DNA of 64,000 nucleotides from Streptomyces prunicolor NBRC 13075 (GCF_000367365.1 NZ_BARF01000002.1:124001-188000); one strand, 5' to 3'; shown: positions 8,184-17,590, numbered from the stretch's first letter. Translations and numbers: made by a program. Notes: generated by a model not told the origin, from the sequence alone.

Positions 8184-9482
8184 ATGCCTGACCAGTCCAT
8201 TCCCGAGGCCCGGACCGTAGAGGCACCTCCCGGGGAGGCCGTTTCCGAAAACGCCTCCCCAGGGGAGGGCATTTCCCGCCGACGACTCCTCGGTACGGCC
8301 GGTGCCACCGGGCTCGTGCTCGGTGCGGCGGGCGGAGCCGTGGGGTACGCGTCCTCGCCCGCCGGGGCCACACCGCTGACCTCGCTGGGCGAGGACATGG
8401 CAATGTTTCACGGGAAACATCAGCCGGGCATCACCGAGGGCCTCCAGGCGCGTGGCCATCTCGTCGCCTTCGACCTGGCGGCGGGCGCGAGCCGCAAGGA
8501 GGCGGCGGCCCTGCTGCGCCGCTGGTCGACGACCGCCCAGCGGCTGATGGCGGGCGAGGCGGCGGCGCAGGACGACACGGAGGTCGCCCGGGACGCGGGG
8601 CCCTCGTCGCTGACGATCACCTTCGGCTTCGGTAACTCCTTCTTCTCCCGTACGGGACTGGAGAAGCAGCGCCCCGCCTCCCTCGACCCGCTCCCCGACT
8701 TCTCCTCCGACCACCTCGACAAGGCGCGCAGCAACGGCGACCTGTGGGTGCAGATCGGCGCCAATGACGCGCTGGTCGCCTTCCACGCCCTGCGCACGAT
8801 CCAGAAGGACGCGGGCAGCGCGGCCAAGGTCCGCTGGCAGATGAACGGCTTCAACCGGACGCCGGGTGCCACGGCCCACAAGATGACGGCCCGCAATCTG
8901 ATGGGCCAGCTCGACGGCACCCGCAACCCCAAGCCGACCGAGTCCGACTTCGACAAGCGGATCTTCGTGCCGGCGTCCGGTTCGAGCGACCCGGCGTGGA
9001 TGGCGAACGGCTCCTACGCCGTCGTACGCCGTATCCGCATGCTCCTCGACGACTGGGAGAAGCTCTCGACCGGCGCCCAGGAGAACGTCGTCGGGCGCCG
9101 CAAGTCCAATGGCGCGGCCCTGTCCGGGGGCGGTGAGACGACCGCGATGGACCTGGAGAAGACCGACGCGAAGGGCGCTCTGGTCGTCCCCATCAACGCG
9201 CACGCCCGGATCGCCCGGCCCGACCAGAACGGGGGCGCGGCGATGCTCCGGCGCCCCTTCTCGTACCACGACGGCATCGCCGCCGACGGCACCCCGGACG
9301 CCGGGCTGCTCTTCGTGTGCTGGCAGGCGGACCCGTTGCGCGGCTTCGTCACCGTGCAGCGGAAACTCGACCGCGGTGATGCCCTGTCGACGTACATCCG
9401 CCACGAGGCGAGCGGTCTGTTCGCGGTGCCGGGCGGGGCGGCGGAGGGCGAGTACGTGGGGCAGCGGTTGCTGGAGGGGTGA
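8184..9482 (+). CDS. dtpA: Tat-exported dye-decolourising peroxidase (DtpA/EfeB-type)
   Basis: 432 residues. An ISRRRLLGTAGATG twin-arginine signal follows an acidic/Pro-rich N-region. The DyP hallmarks are the GQLDGTRNP segment (GxxDG motif with the distal Asp) and a proximal haem His in the C-terminal half; the FGFGNSFFSRTGL strand is also conserved. In S. lividans the equivalent peroxidase, DtpA, is encoded beside sco/ecuC and supports maturation of the copper radical oxidase GlxA, so this name is preferred to EfeB; no EfeU or EfeO gene is adjacent. Coding sequence 8405-8418 contains a one-mismatch ParB-site-like sequence (encoding MFHGK), probably by chance. Confidence 0.9.
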   Translation: MPDQSIPEARTVEAPPGEAVSENASPGEGISRRRLLGTAGATGLVLGAAGGAVGYASSPAGATPLTSLGEDMAMFHGKHQPGITEGLQARGHLVAFDLAAGASRKEAAALLRRWSTTAQRLMAGEAAAQDDTEVARDAGPSSLTITFGFGNSFFSRTGLEKQRPASLDPLPDFSSDHLDKARSNGDLWVQIGANDALVAFHALRTIQKDAGSAAKVRWQMNGFNRTPGATAHKMTARNLMGQLDGTRNPKPTESDFDKRIFVPASGSSDPAWMANGSYAVVRRIRMLLDDWEKLSTGAQENVVGRRKSNGAALSGGGETTAMDLEKTDAKGALVVPINAHARIARPDQNGGAAMLRRPFSYHDGIAADGTPDAGLLFVCWQADPLRGFVTVQRKLDRGDALSTYIRHEASGLFAVPGGAAEGEYVGQRLLEG

Positions 9483-9554
9483 GCGTGTCGCCCTATGGAG
9501 TGGCCGGTCCAGGAAGCGTGCTTCGGGTTCCGCAAGGCCCATTAGGGTGAGGTC

Positions 9555-10487
9555 ATGCCAGCCAGCTACGCGTATCTCGGCCCTGAGGGCACCTTCACCG
9601 AAGTCGCCCTGCGGACGCTTCCCGAGGCGGCCACCCGGGAGTTGATCCCGTACGTGTCGGTGCAGTCCGCCCTGGACGCCGTGCGCACCGGCGAGGCCGA
9701 GGCCGCGTTCGTGCCGATCGAGAACTCCGTCGAGGGCGGCATCACCACCACCCTGGACGAGCTGGTCGCGGGCGCCCCGCTGATGATCTACCGCGAGGTG
9801 CTGCTGTCGATCACCTTCGCGCTGCTGGTCAGGCCTGGCACGAAGATCTCCGACATCAAGACGGTCTCCGCGCACCCCGCCGCCCAGCCGCAGGTCCGCA
9901 ACTGGATGAAGGCGAACCTCCCGGACGCCCTGTGGGAGTCGGCGGCCTCGAACGCGGACGCCGCCCGGCTGGTCCAGGAAGGCCAGTACGACGCCGCGTT
10001 CGCCGGTGAGTTCGCCGCCGCCCGGTACGGTCTCGAAGCGCTGGAGACCGAGATCCACGACGCGGAGAACGCGCAGACCCGGTTCGTGCTGGTGGGCAGG
10101 CCCGCCCGCCCGGCGGCCCCGACCGGCGCGGACAAGACGTCGGTCGTGATCTGGCAGCGCGACGACCACCCCGGCGGACTGCGCGACCTGCTGGGCGAGT
10201 TCGCCACCCGGGGCATCAACATGATGCTGCTGCAGTCCCGCCCGACCGGCGCCGGCATCGGCAACTACTGCTTCTGCATCGACGCCGAGGGGCACATCTC
10301 CGACCGCCGGGTCGCCGAGGCGCTGAGCGGGCTCAAGCGGATCTGTCTGCAGGTGCGCTTCCTGGGTTCGTACCCGCGCGCGGACGTCCGCGTGGACGGG
10401 GTGCGGCCGCTGTTCCCGGGGACCTCGGACGAGGAGTTCCTGGCGGCGGCCGACTGGGTCACGCACTGCCAGGACGGCCGTTTCTGA
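9555..10487 (+). CDS. pheA: prephenate dehydratase
   Basis: 310 residues. Converts prephenate to phenylpyruvate in phenylalanine synthesis. The catalytic domain starts at SYAYLGPEGTFTEVAL and contains the invariant Thr-Arg-Phe catalytic motif in NAQTRFVLVG (about residue 178). The regulatory ACT domain follows (SVVIWQRDDHPGGLRDLLGEF) with LLQSRPTGAGIGNYCFCID, the equivalent of the ESRP phenylalanine-binding motif. It is a monofunctional dehydratase without chorismate mutase, as usual in actinobacteria. The gene stands alone; the 560-bp region after it holds a DnaA-box cluster and the serS promoter region. Confidence 0.96.
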   Translation: MPASYAYLGPEGTFTEVALRTLPEAATRELIPYVSVQSALDAVRTGEAEAAFVPIENSVEGGITTTLDELVAGAPLMIYREVLLSITFALLVRPGTKISDIKTVSAHPAAQPQVRNWMKANLPDALWESAASNADAARLVQEGQYDAAFAGEFAAARYGLEALETEIHDAENAQTRFVLVGRPARPAAPTGADKTSVVIWQRDDHPGGLRDLLGEFATRGINMMLLQSRPTGAGIGNYCFCIDAEGHISDRRVAEALSGLKRICLQVRFLGSYPRADVRVDGVRPLFPGTSDEEFLAAADWVTHCQDGRF

Positions 10488-11049
10488 CCGGTGGTACCTG
10501 TGTAGCGTCCCGGTACTACCTGCGTATCTTCGTTATCCACAGAAGTTATCCACAGGTCCGCTTCTCGACCTGGGGACAAGTCGACAACGAAGTGCGATCC
10601 AGTCGACAAATCTCCCTACAGGCCATCGATGCGTCCACCGGCACGTAGGTCACTCTTCGTCCACCTGTTTCCTTCGGGCAATCCTATGGAGCGACGCATT
10701 TCCACCCGAAAGTGAGCAGGAAGCGCGTTTGGGACAGGAATCGCCCGGCTCGCGAAACCTTTTGGAAATGATCATTTCCAGTGTCCACAGATCTTTCGCA
10801 CACCCTGTGGATAACTCTTCCGGGATGTGGATTCCTGTGGACAACCGCGGCCTCAAGTCCCGTTTCCCACAAGGGATTCGAGTCAACAGGCCGCCTCGCG
10901 GCTGCCCCCATCCAGGGAGCGGGACGCCTTTTCATTGACACGTCCAGACGCACAGGAACACTCTTCGCAAATACCCCATAACTATATGTAAGCCGCAGTT
11001 TGAAATACGGAGTCGTGAGCCGGAACCCGGCACCGGTAGCCTGTTCCGC
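10488..11049. other. intergenic region with DnaA-box cluster between pheA and serS
   Basis: 562 bp without a convincing gene. It is clearly less GC-rich than its surroundings and holds four 9-mers matching the Streptomyces DnaA box: TTATCCACA at 10533-10541 and 10546-10554, its complement TGTGGATAA at 10806-10814, and TGTGGACAA (complement of the preferred TTGTCCACA) at 10836-10844. Two poorer copies lie at 10781-10789 and 10826-10834. The first two boxes are 13 bp apart in the same orientation. The serS promoter must also lie here, probably in the AT-rich part near 10960-10990. Confidence 0.75.
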
Positions 11050-12327
11050 GTGATTGACCTTCGCCTGCTTCGTGAGGACCCCGACCGTGTGCGCGCGTCC
11101 CAGCGCGCCCGTGGAGAGGACGTCGCGCTCGTCGACGCTCTCCTGTCCGCCGACGAGCGGCGCAGGTCGTCCGGCGTCCGCTTCGACGAGCTGCGTTCCG
11201 AGCAGAAGGCGCTCGGCAAGCTCATCCCCAAGGCCTCCGGCGACGAGAAGGCCGAGCTGCTCAAGAAGACGGGCCAGCTCGCCGCCGACGTCAAGGCGGC
11301 CGACGCCGAGCAGCACGAGGCGGACGAGGAGACCAAGCGCCTCGCGCTCCAGCTCGGCAACCTCGTGCACCCCGATGTGCCCGTGGGCGGCGAGGAGGAC
11401 TTCGTCGTCCTGGAGACGCACGGCACGATCCGCGACTTCGCCGCCGAGGGCTTCGAGCCCAAGGACCACCTGGAACTCGGCGAGGCGCTGGGCGCCATCG
11501 ACGTCGAGCGCGGCGCCAAGGTCTCCGGCTCGCGCTTCTACTACCTCACCGGCGTCGGCGCCCTCCTGGAGCTGGCGCTCGTCAACGCGGCGATCGCGCA
11601 GGCCACGGAGGCCGGCTTCATCCCGATGCTGACCCCGGCGCTGGTCCGCCCGCGCGCCATGGAGGGCACCGGCTTCCTCGGCCAGGCCGCGGAGAACGTG
11701 TACCACCTGGAGAAGGACGACTTCTATCTGGTCGGCACCTCCGAGGTCCCCCTCGCCGCGTACCACATGGACGAGATCCTCGACGCGGACAAGCTGCCGC
11801 TGCGCTACGCGGGCTTCTCCCCGTGCTTCCGCCGCGAGGCCGGCACGTACGGCAAGGACACGCGTGGCATCTTCCGCGTGCACCAGTTCGACAAGGTCGA
11901 GATGTTCTCGTACGTCCTCCCCGAGGACGCGGAGAACGAGCACCAGCGGCTCCTGGACTGGGAGAAGCAGTGGCTCACCGCCCTCGAACTGCCCTTCCAG
12001 GTCATCGACGTGGCCTCGGGCGACCTCGGCTCGTCGGCGTCCCGCAAGTTCGACTGCGAGGCGTGGATCCCGACCCAGGGCAAGTACCGCGAGCTGACCT
12101 CGGCCTCCAACTGCGACAGCTTCCAGGCCCGACGGCTCTCCGTACGCCTGCGCGACGGCAAGAAGGTGCAGCCGCTGGCCACACTCAACGGCACGCTGTG
12201 CGCCGTACCGCGCACGATCGTGGCGATCCTGGAGAACCACCAGCTGCCCGACGGTTCCGTGCGTGTGCCCGACGTACTGCGTCCGTACCTGGGCGGCCGT
12301 GAGTTCCTGACGCCGGTCGCCAAGTGA
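11050..12327 (+). CDS. serS: seryl-tRNA synthetase
   Basis: 425 residues, starting at a GTG ([22 protein letters not shown] is the usual N-terminus of bacterial SerRS). The N-terminal coiled-coil arm that holds the long variable arm of tRNA-Ser runs to about residue 100. Class II motif 2 is visible in [20 protein letters not shown] and motif 3 in [20 protein letters not shown]. Length is normal. The downstream HAD gene starts inside the stop codon (GTGA overlap) and a tRNA-Ser gene lies about 930 bp beyond the serS end. Confidence 0.98.
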   Translation: MIDLRLLREDPDRVRASQRARGEDVALVDALLSADERRRSSGVRFDELRSEQKALGKLIPKASGDEKAELLKKTGQLAADVKAADAEQHEADEETKRLALQLGNLVHPDVPVGGEEDFVVLETHGTIRDFAAEGFEPKDHLELGEALGAIDVERGAKVSGSRFYYLTGVGALLELALVNAAIAQATEAGFIPMLTPALVRPRAMEGTGFLGQAAENVYHLEKDDFYLVGTSEVPLAAYHMDEILDADKLPLRYAGFSPCFRREAGTYGKDTRGIFRVHQFDKVEMFSYVLPEDAENEHQRLLDWEKQWLTALELPFQVIDVASGDLGSSASRKFDCEAWIPTQGKYRELTSASNCDSFQARRLSVRLRDGKKVQPLATLNGTLCAVPRTIVAILENHQLPDGSVRVPDVLRPYLGGREFLTPVAK

Positions 12328-13142
12328 CCACTGCGCCTCCCTCTGGGGGGTTCCCGTACCGACTGATCGCGACCGACCTCGACGGAACGCTCCTGCGCTC
12401 CGACGAGTCGATCTCGTCGCGCACGCGTGACGCCCTCGCCGCGGCCACCGCGGCGGGTGCGGCGCACATCGTCGTCACCGGCCGCGCGGTCCCCTGGACC
12501 CGGCACATCCTCGACGACCTCGGCTACGAGGGCCTCGCGGTCTGCGGCCAGGGCGCCCAGGTCTACGACGCCGGCGAGCACCGCCTGCTGACCTCGGTCA
12601 CCCTGGACCGCCAACTCGCCGGGGTGGCACTCGCCAAGATCGAGGCGGAGGTCGGCCCGCTGTTCCTGGCGGCGAGCCGGGACGGCCTGGACGGTGAGGT
12701 GCTGGTCGGCGACGGGTACGCGGTCACGGGCACGCTGCCGTCGACGCCCCTCTCGGACGTGTCCGAGCTGTGGGCTGCGCCGCTGAACAAGATCTACATC
12801 CAGCACCCGACCCTCACGGACGACCAGCTCGCCGAGGCGGCGCAGCTGGCCGCGGGCGGTTTCGTCTCGGTCGCGATGGCGGGTGAGGGCATCGTCGAAC
12901 TGCTCCCGCTGGGCCTGACCAAGGCGACCGGTCTGTCCCTGGCCGCCCGCCGCCTGGGCCTGAAGTCCGCCGACACGATCGCCTTCGGCGACATGCCCAA
13001 CGACATCGCGATGTTCGCCTGGGCGTCCCACAGCGTGGCGATGGCCAACGCGCATGAGGAGCTCAAGACTGTTGCGGACGAGGTGACGTCTTCGAATGAG
13101 GAGGACGGGATCGCGGTGGTGTTGGAGCGACTGCTGGGTTGA
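12324..13142 (+). CDS. Cof-type HAD family hydrolase
   Basis: 272 residues. HAD motif I is [13 protein letters not shown] near the N-terminus, motif II the Thr in HIVVTGRA, motif III the Lys in [10 protein letters not shown], and motif [12 protein letters not shown]; the arrangement with a large cap between motifs II and III is the Cof/IIB type that hydrolyses sugar phosphates, nucleotides or flavin nucleotides. The GTG at 12324 overlaps the serS stop, so the pair is translationally coupled, a linkage conserved in streptomycetes. A second, more distant paralogue is at 32595-33464. The actual substrate cannot be read from the sequence. Confidence 0.93.
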   Translation: MTTAPPSGGFPYRLIATDLDGTLLRSDESISSRTRDALAAATAAGAAHIVVTGRAVPWTRHILDDLGYEGLAVCGQGAQVYDAGEHRLLTSVTLDRQLAGVALAKIEAEVGPLFLAASRDGLDGEVLVGDGYAVTGTLPSTPLSDVSELWAAPLNKIYIQHPTLTDDQLAEAAQLAAGGFVSVAMAGEGIVELLPLGLTKATGLSLAARRLGLKSADTIAFGDMPNDIAMFAWASHSVAMANAHEELKTVADEVTSSNEEDGIAVVLERLLG

Positions 13143-13144
13143 GG

Positions 13145-13205
13145 TTGTCGTGTGGCTGCGGGTCGGTGGGGGCTGGTCGCGCAGTTCCTCGCGCCCCTTG
13201 GGTGG
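13145..13205. repeat. Streptomyces intergenic GC-hairpin repeat (REP/terminator-like)
   Basis: The stretch containing GGGGGCTGGTCGCGCAGTTC and CTCGCGCCCCTTGGG matches, from memory, a short hairpin element that recurs in many copies between genes of Streptomyces genomes. GTCGCGC and the following GCGCCCC arms can fold. It sits 2 bp after the HAD hydrolase stop, the usual position, and probably acts as a factor-independent or RNA-stabilising terminator. No T-tract follows. Confidence 0.55.
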
Positions 13206-13256
13206 GCATGCTCGCCGTGGGCTTCATCTGCAGCCCAGTCTCAGTGACAACGTCTT

Positions 13257-13344
<88 letters not shown>

Positions 13345-13469
13345 GGGAGGGCGGCCCACGCGATAATGAGTCGCGTGCTCGAAGCGGCCGCCCCGGGCAG
13401 CTCCCCGTGGTGGGCGACTCGACGGAGGGTAACTACTCCGGAGACCGCCGCGGGCTGCCCTGAAGGGAG

Positions 13470-13586
13470 TTGGACGTACTGTCGTGCATCGACATCGTCC
13501 AGCTCCTCTCCCAGTCAGTGGCGCCGGCTGATCCGGCGTCGACACAACAACTGTGCCTGTACGCCGAGTTGGGCGCCACCGAATAA
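13470..13586 (+). CDS. possible small protein (38 aa)
   Basis: A short frame beginning at TTG reads LDVLSCIDIVQLLSQSV and continues PADPASTQQLCLYAELGATE before TAA. An in-frame stop lies just upstream, so the product cannot be longer than about 40 residues. Third positions are mostly G or C and the composition (two Cys, amphipathic helix) looks protein-like. An AAGGGAG sequence directly abuts the TTG, which is too close for an ideal ribosome-binding site; CTG at codon 4 is another possibility. Function unknown. It could equally be non-coding spacer. Confidence 0.25.
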   Translation: MDVLSCIDIVQLLSQSVAPADPASTQQLCLYAELGATE

Positions 13587-13605
13587 AAGGGCAGCCGCGT
13601 GACGC

Positions 13606-13845
13606 CTACCGCCGCCGCCACTTACGCCGCCGCGCCTTGCTGAAGAACCACCCCGCGGGCGGCTCGTCAGAGCGCCACGGCTGCGGCTCCGGCGACTCCG
13701 CGCGCCAGCGCGCCGCGAGCATCCGGGCCCGGGCGGACGGCTCGGCCGTCTCGGCGGAGCGTATGAAGTCGTCGTCCAGGACCAGCTTGTCCCAGCCGTC
13801 CCCGGACTCGGCCTGACCGCCGCCGTACGTCGCCTCTCCGGCCAT
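13606..13845 (-). CDS. small conserved hypothetical protein
   Basis: 79 residues, strongly polar, no membrane segment or signal. The middle (KLVLDDDFIRSAETAEPSAR ) is acidic and helical, and the end is WFFSKARRRKWRRR, a highly basic tail after an aromatic pair. The ATG at 13845 has a good Shine-Dalgarno (GGGAGGAACGGGG, about 8 nt). The acidic-then-basic layout suggests a protein that binds another macromolecule, but no function can be assigned. It lies downstream of the ABC operon on the same strand with an 88-bp gap. Confidence 0.75.
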   Translation of the reverse strand: MAGEATYGGGQAESGDGWDKLVLDDDFIRSAETAEPSARARMLAARWRAESPEPQPWRSDEPPAGWFFSKARRRKWRRR

Positions 13846-13933
13846 CCCCGTTCCTCCCAGCCGTCCGTGCCGTCCGTCCCGTTTGCCCAGTGTGCCCGGA
13901 CAGAGATGAAGCCCCCGTCAAGATCAGGACCTG

Positions 13934-14653
13934 TCATTCCTCGCCGGCGAGCTTCAGCGAGCGCAGCTTCTGTCCGGCGAACCAGGTGGCTCCCGCGGTG
14001 ACCGCGACGAGGAACACCGTGGCCGTGGTCAGTCCGACGTCCGAGGTGACCAGCTCTCCGCCGGCGACCTTGTGGGCGACGGCGAGGGACCACTGCTGGA
14101 CGCTCAGCGTGCGGGCGCCGGCGACCAGGGAGCCGAACAGGGCTTCCCAGACGAGGGCGTAGACGAGTCCGAAGACCACCGCGTGCCGGGAGACCGTGCC
14201 GAGCAGCAGGAAGAGTGCCGCGTAGGCGATGGAGGCGACCAGTGCGGCCACCGTGTAGGCGACGGCGATCTGCTGGCCGTTGCCGTTGAGGATGAAGCCG
14301 GCGATCAGCATGGGGACCGCCGAGAACACCATGGTGACGGCGATCGCCACGATCAGCTTGGTGAAGATGATCGTGGGCCGCTTCAGCGGCTTGGACAGCA
14401 GGTACACCACGGAGCCGTCGTCGATCTCCGGCCCGATCGCGCCGGTGCCGGCGATGACGCCGATGATCGGCACCATCGTGGCGAGGCCGAGCCCGCCCAG
14501 GACGTCGACCGCGGTCTGGTCGTCGGCGCCGGTGAGGCCGCGTACCACCACGGAGATCGCGATCAGCAGGAAGGGCAGGGCGCCCAGGATGAGGGCCCGG
14601 CGCCGGCCGAGCAGGGCCCGGTAGGTGAGTCGGGCGACTGTGGGATCGTACAT
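13934..14653 (-). CDS. ABC-2 type transporter permease
   Basis: 239 residues with six hydrophobic segments (for example ALILGALPFLLIAISVVV near the N-terminus and TVFLVAVTAGATWFAGQ near the C-terminus), the size and topology of ABC-2 family permeases. The loop GPEIDDGSVVYLLSKPLKR is typical of the family between helices 2 and 3. It is the last gene of a four-gene minus-strand operon, paired with the ATPase at 14665-15576, separated by 11 bp. Substrate unknown. Confidence 0.9.
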   Translation of the reverse strand: MYDPTVARLTYRALLGRRRALILGALPFLLIAISVVVRGLTGADDQTAVDVLGGLGLATMVPIIGVIAGTGAIGPEIDDGSVVYLLSKPLKRPTIIFTKLIVAIAVTMVFSAVPMLIAGFILNGNGQQIAVAYTVAALVASIAYAALFLLLGTVSRHAVVFGLVYALVWEALFGSLVAGARTLSVQQWSLAVAHKVAGGELVTSDVGLTTATVFLVAVTAGATWFAGQKLRSLKLAGEE

Positions 14654-14664
14654 CTCTTGGCCTC

Positions 14665-15576
14665 CTACGCCGCGACGAGATACGAGAAGACGGACTCGAG
14701 GGACTCGTCCGACGGCGAGACCGTGAGCAGCCGGATGCCGTGGTCCTTGGCCACCCGGGGCAGCAGGGCCGTGAACCGGCCGAAGTCGACGGCCTGGATG
14801 CGCAGCGCGTCCTCGGCCAGGTCGACCTCGATGCCGGATGTCGACGGGTCGGCGATCAGCGCGGCCGCGAGGGCACGGTCGTCGCTGGAGCGGACCAGGT
14901 AGCGGTGCGGGCGGTCGGTCATCAGGCGGCGGATCTTGCGGAAGTCACCGCTGGCCGCGTGCCGTCCGGCCACAACTACCTCGATGTGCCAGGCGAGTTG
15001 CTCGACCTCTTCGAGGATGTGGGACGAGAACAGCACCGTGCGGCCCTCGTCGCCCATCCGCCGCAGCAGGTCCATGAGTTGCATGCGCTGGCGTGGGTCC
15101 ATGCCGTTGAAGGGCTCGTCGAGCAGAAGCAGCGAGGGATCGTGGACCAGGGCGGACGCCATCTTCACGCGCTGACGCATGCCCTTGGAGTACGTCGAGA
15201 TCTTGCGGTCCTGCGCGTACTCCATCTCGACCGTGGCCAGGGCTTTTTGGGCGGCCTTGGCGCCGAGGCCGTGCAACTCGGCGTTGGCTACGACGAATTC
15301 GCGTCCGGTGAGGAAGTCGTACATCGCCTCGCGCTCGGGGACGATGCCGATGTACTTGTAGATCTGTTCGTTGCGCCAGACCTGCTGGCCGTCGAGGGTG
15401 ACGGTGCCGGTGGAGGGGGCGAGGAAGCCGCCCATCATGTTGATGAGGGTGGACTTTCCGGCGCCGTTGGGGCCGAGCAGTCCGGTGACTCCGGGGCCGA
15501 CGTTCATGGTGATGTCGTTGACGGCGACCACGTTGCCGAACCAGCGGGAGACATGGTCGATGGAGAGCGTGGTCAC
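14665..15576 (-). CDS. ABC transporter ATP-binding protein
   Basis: 303 residues. Walker A GPNGAGKST, Q-loop in IYKYIGIVPEREAMYD, signature YSKGMRQRVKM (a KGMRQR variant typical of drug/export and CcmA-type ATPases), Walker B LLLLDEPFNGMDP and the switch His in VLFSSHILEEVEQL. The C-terminal about 80 residues form the extra domain seen in ABC-2 export ATPases. GTG at 15576 was chosen since it overlaps the end of the upstream permease by 4 nt; the open frame continues upstream but only as a shadow of that permease. It probably pairs with the permease that follows it. Confidence 0.93.
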   Translation of the reverse strand: MTTLSIDHVSRWFGNVVAVNDITMNVGPGVTGLLGPNGAGKSTLINMMGGFLAPSTGTVTLDGQQVWRNEQIYKYIGIVPEREAMYDFLTGREFVVANAELHGLGAKAAQKALATVEMEYAQDRKISTYSKGMRQRVKMASALVHDPSLLLLDEPFNGMDPRQRMQLMDLLRRMGDEGRTVLFSSHILEEVEQLAWHIEVVVAGRHAASGDFRKIRRLMTDRPHRYLVRSSDDRALAAALIADPSTSGIEVDLAEDALRIQAVDFGRFTALLPRVAKDHGIRLLTVSPSDESLESVFSYLVAA

Positions 15577-16481
15577 AGGCCCACCTTCCGGTAGCGGCGG
15601 ATCAGGAGGCCGTAGGTCGCGGCGATGAGGCCCAGGACGGCGAGGATGTAGACGACGCCTTCCGCGTGGCTGGGGCCGACGCCTCCGGGGAACGCCGAAC
15701 TCGCGCCCAGGAAGGCCGACTGCAGGCCGTCGATGAGCGTGACGGGCGAGAAGAGGCCGATCCAGGGGATGGCGTTCGTGGAGTTCTGCGCGTCGGCGAT
15801 CGCCTGGAGGGTGGAGACCGCGCCGGAGGAGATGGTCAGTACGGCGATGATGGCGGCGATGCCGAAGCCGCGGCGCGGGGTGACGGCGGCGATGACCAGG
15901 CCGATGCCGGCGAAGAGCAGCGAGAGGAGCGTCACGGAGACGAGTCCCTGGGCGAAGCCCTTGGTCTGGTCGGCGAAGTCCAGCTTGGCCAACAGGGCGC
16001 CTACGTAGAGCACGATCAGCGGGGCCCCGGTCAGGATGAGCATGGCCGAGGCCAGGGCCGCGAACTTGGCCCGCACGTAGTCGGCGGTCTCGATCGGCCG
16101 TGAGAAGTACAGCGGTACGGTCTTGAAGCGCAGGTCGCGCGAGACCGACTGGGGTGCCTGCGAGGCGACGTACAGGCCGATGACGGCCTGCATGATGATC
16201 GCGTAGCGCGTGTAGTCGACGGGCAGGTCCTTGGCCTTCGTGGCGACCGCGACGGCCACCATGATGGCCGCGGGCACGCACATGACCACGAACAGCAGCA
16301 TCGGCAGGACCTTGGACTTCACCGAACGGCCGAGGCCGTAGGAGCCGCGCAGGGACATCGAGTAGAGGGAGCGGCGGGCGTAGGCGCGGCCCAGGCGGGG
16401 GCCGTTGTAGTTGCGGTAGCCGATGTTGTGGATACGGGTCTGGTCGCCCGGCTGGGGGACCAGGGGCTGGTCAATTGCCAT
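15573..16481 (-). CDS. ABC transporter permease
   Basis: 302 residues. A 60-residue N-terminal soluble part (DQTRIHNIGYRNYNGPRLGR) precedes six hydrophobic segments, including VLPMLLFVVMCVPAAIMVAV and the later GVVYILAVLGLIAATYGLLI. The IHNIGYRxYxGPRLGR motif is found in a subfamily of actinobacterial ABC-2 permeases with a long cytoplasmic lead. It overlaps both neighbours by a few bases, so it is translated as part of the ATPase-permease-ATPase-permease operon. The lead region could contact the ATPase; substrate unknown. Confidence 0.9.
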   Translation of the reverse strand: MAIDQPLVPQPGDQTRIHNIGYRNYNGPRLGRAYARRSLYSMSLRGSYGLGRSVKSKVLPMLLFVVMCVPAAIMVAVAVATKAKDLPVDYTRYAIIMQAVIGLYVASQAPQSVSRDLRFKTVPLYFSRPIETADYVRAKFAALASAMLILTGAPLIVLYVGALLAKLDFADQTKGFAQGLVSVTLLSLLFAGIGLVIAAVTPRRGFGIAAIIAVLTISSGAVSTLQAIADAQNSTNAIPWIGLFSPVTLIDGLQSAFLGASSAFPGGVGPSHAEGVVYILAVLGLIAATYGLLIRRYRKVGL

Positions 16482-17463
16482 GGCCTACGGCCTCCTTCCG
16501 CTCTGCGTCGCTGCCGGTGCTGGTGCTGGTGTCGGTGTCGGTGAAGACCTCGGAGATGTGGTGCCTGCGCTGCTCCATGCGCACCAGTCCCAGGCCGAGG
16601 TCCGCGATCACGTCCCGGATCACGTCGTACGTCTCCTCGCCCGTGGCCGTCAGAAGGAGGACATGGCCCGCGCCCGGGAGGCCGCTGCTGTCGTGGGTGT
16701 CCACCCCGCGCGCGTGGAGCGCGTCGCGCACCGCGCGGGTGCCGTCCGGGTGGTCGTCGGTGTCGGTGACCTCGATGGCCAGGGTGGTCGTGATCTGGGT
16801 GAAGTCCGTGGTGGAGCTGGAGCGCAGGAGCTTGCCGCCGTCGACCACGATGACGTGGTCGCAGGTGCGCTCCAGCTCGCCCAGCAGGTGCGAGGTCACC
16901 AGCACCGAGATGCCGAAGTCCGTGTGGATGCGGCGGATGAGGCCGAGCATCTCGTCGCGGCCGACCGGGTCGAGGCCGTTGGTCGGCTCGTCCAGGAAGA
17001 CCAGTTGGGGGTCGTGGACGAGGGCCTGCGCGAGCTTGACGCGCTGCTTCATGCCCGTCGAGTAGCCGCCGATGGGGCGGTAGCGCTCCTCGTACAGACC
17101 GACATGGCGCAGGGTGTCCGCGGTGCGCTCGCGGGCCGCGGTGGGCGGCAGGCCGGACATGCGCGCCATGTGGACGACGAACTCGGTGGCCGAGACGTCG
17201 GGCGGCAGACAGTCGTGCTCCGGCATGTACCCGACGCGCTCGCGGATGTCGGCACCCTTGGTGGCGACATCGAGGCCGAGCACTTCGGCTCGGCCCTCGG
17301 AGGCGGGGGACAGACCCAGCAGGATCTTGATCAAGGTCGACTTGCCGGCTCCGTTGGCACCGACGAGCCCCGTCACACCGGGGCCGACGTCCACGGAGAG
17401 CCGGTCAAGCGCGGTCACCCGCGGGAACCGCTTGCTCAGGCTTTCGGTCGCGATCACAGTCAC
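16471..17463 (-). CDS. ABC transporter ATP-binding protein
   Basis: 330 residues. Walker A GANGAGKST, signature YSTGMKQRVKLAQAL, Walker B LVFLDEPTNGLDP, switch His in VLVTSHLLGEL. The C-terminal 100 residues form a second domain and end in a Thr/Asp/Ser repeat. First gene of the operon; its 3' end overlaps the permease. I start at the GTG at 17463 (VTVIATESLSKRF); no good Shine-Dalgarno precedes it, so leaderless translation is possible. A TTGACA on the minus strand (complement of 17655-17660) lies about 195 bp upstream and could be part of the operon promoter, although no convincing -10 partner is visible. Confidence 0.9.
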   Translation of the reverse strand: MTVIATESLSKRFPRVTALDRLSVDVGPGVTGLVGANGAGKSTLIKILLGLSPASEGRAEVLGLDVATKGADIRERVGYMPEHDCLPPDVSATEFVVHMARMSGLPPTAARERTADTLRHVGLYEERYRPIGGYSTGMKQRVKLAQALVHDPQLVFLDEPTNGLDPVGRDEMLGLIRRIHTDFGISVLVTSHLLGELERTCDHVIVVDGGKLLRSSSTTDFTQITTTLAIEVTDTDDHPDGTRAVRDALHARGVDTHDSSGLPGAGHVLLLTATGEETYDVIRDVIADLGLGLVRMEQRRHHISEVFTDTDTSTSTGSDAERKEAVGHGN

Positions 17464-17590
17464 GTCTACGAAGGTAGTGACGCGGACCACTGCGGTCGTC
17501 ACCCCGCAGAGCTGTCCTCGCGTCAGACTCCAGACGTACGGGTCCGTAGGGGATGCCCCTACTTGAGAGCTACACGACCGGCCCTCGCGG

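Noticed and set aside
8405..8418. parS-like GTTTCACGGGAAAC
   Set aside because: One mismatch at the centre breaks the palindrome, and it lies inside the dtpA coding sequence without a partner; I treat it as coincidental.
7941..10466. 841-residue minus-strand open frame
   Set aside because: Antisense to CopC-CopD, DtpA and PheA; composition is Arg/Gly/Val/Ala noise caused by GC bias.
15577..16281. 538-residue version of the ABC ATPase
   Set aside because: The first 234 residues are an out-of-frame reading of the permease gene; the GTG at 15576 gives a normal ATPase.
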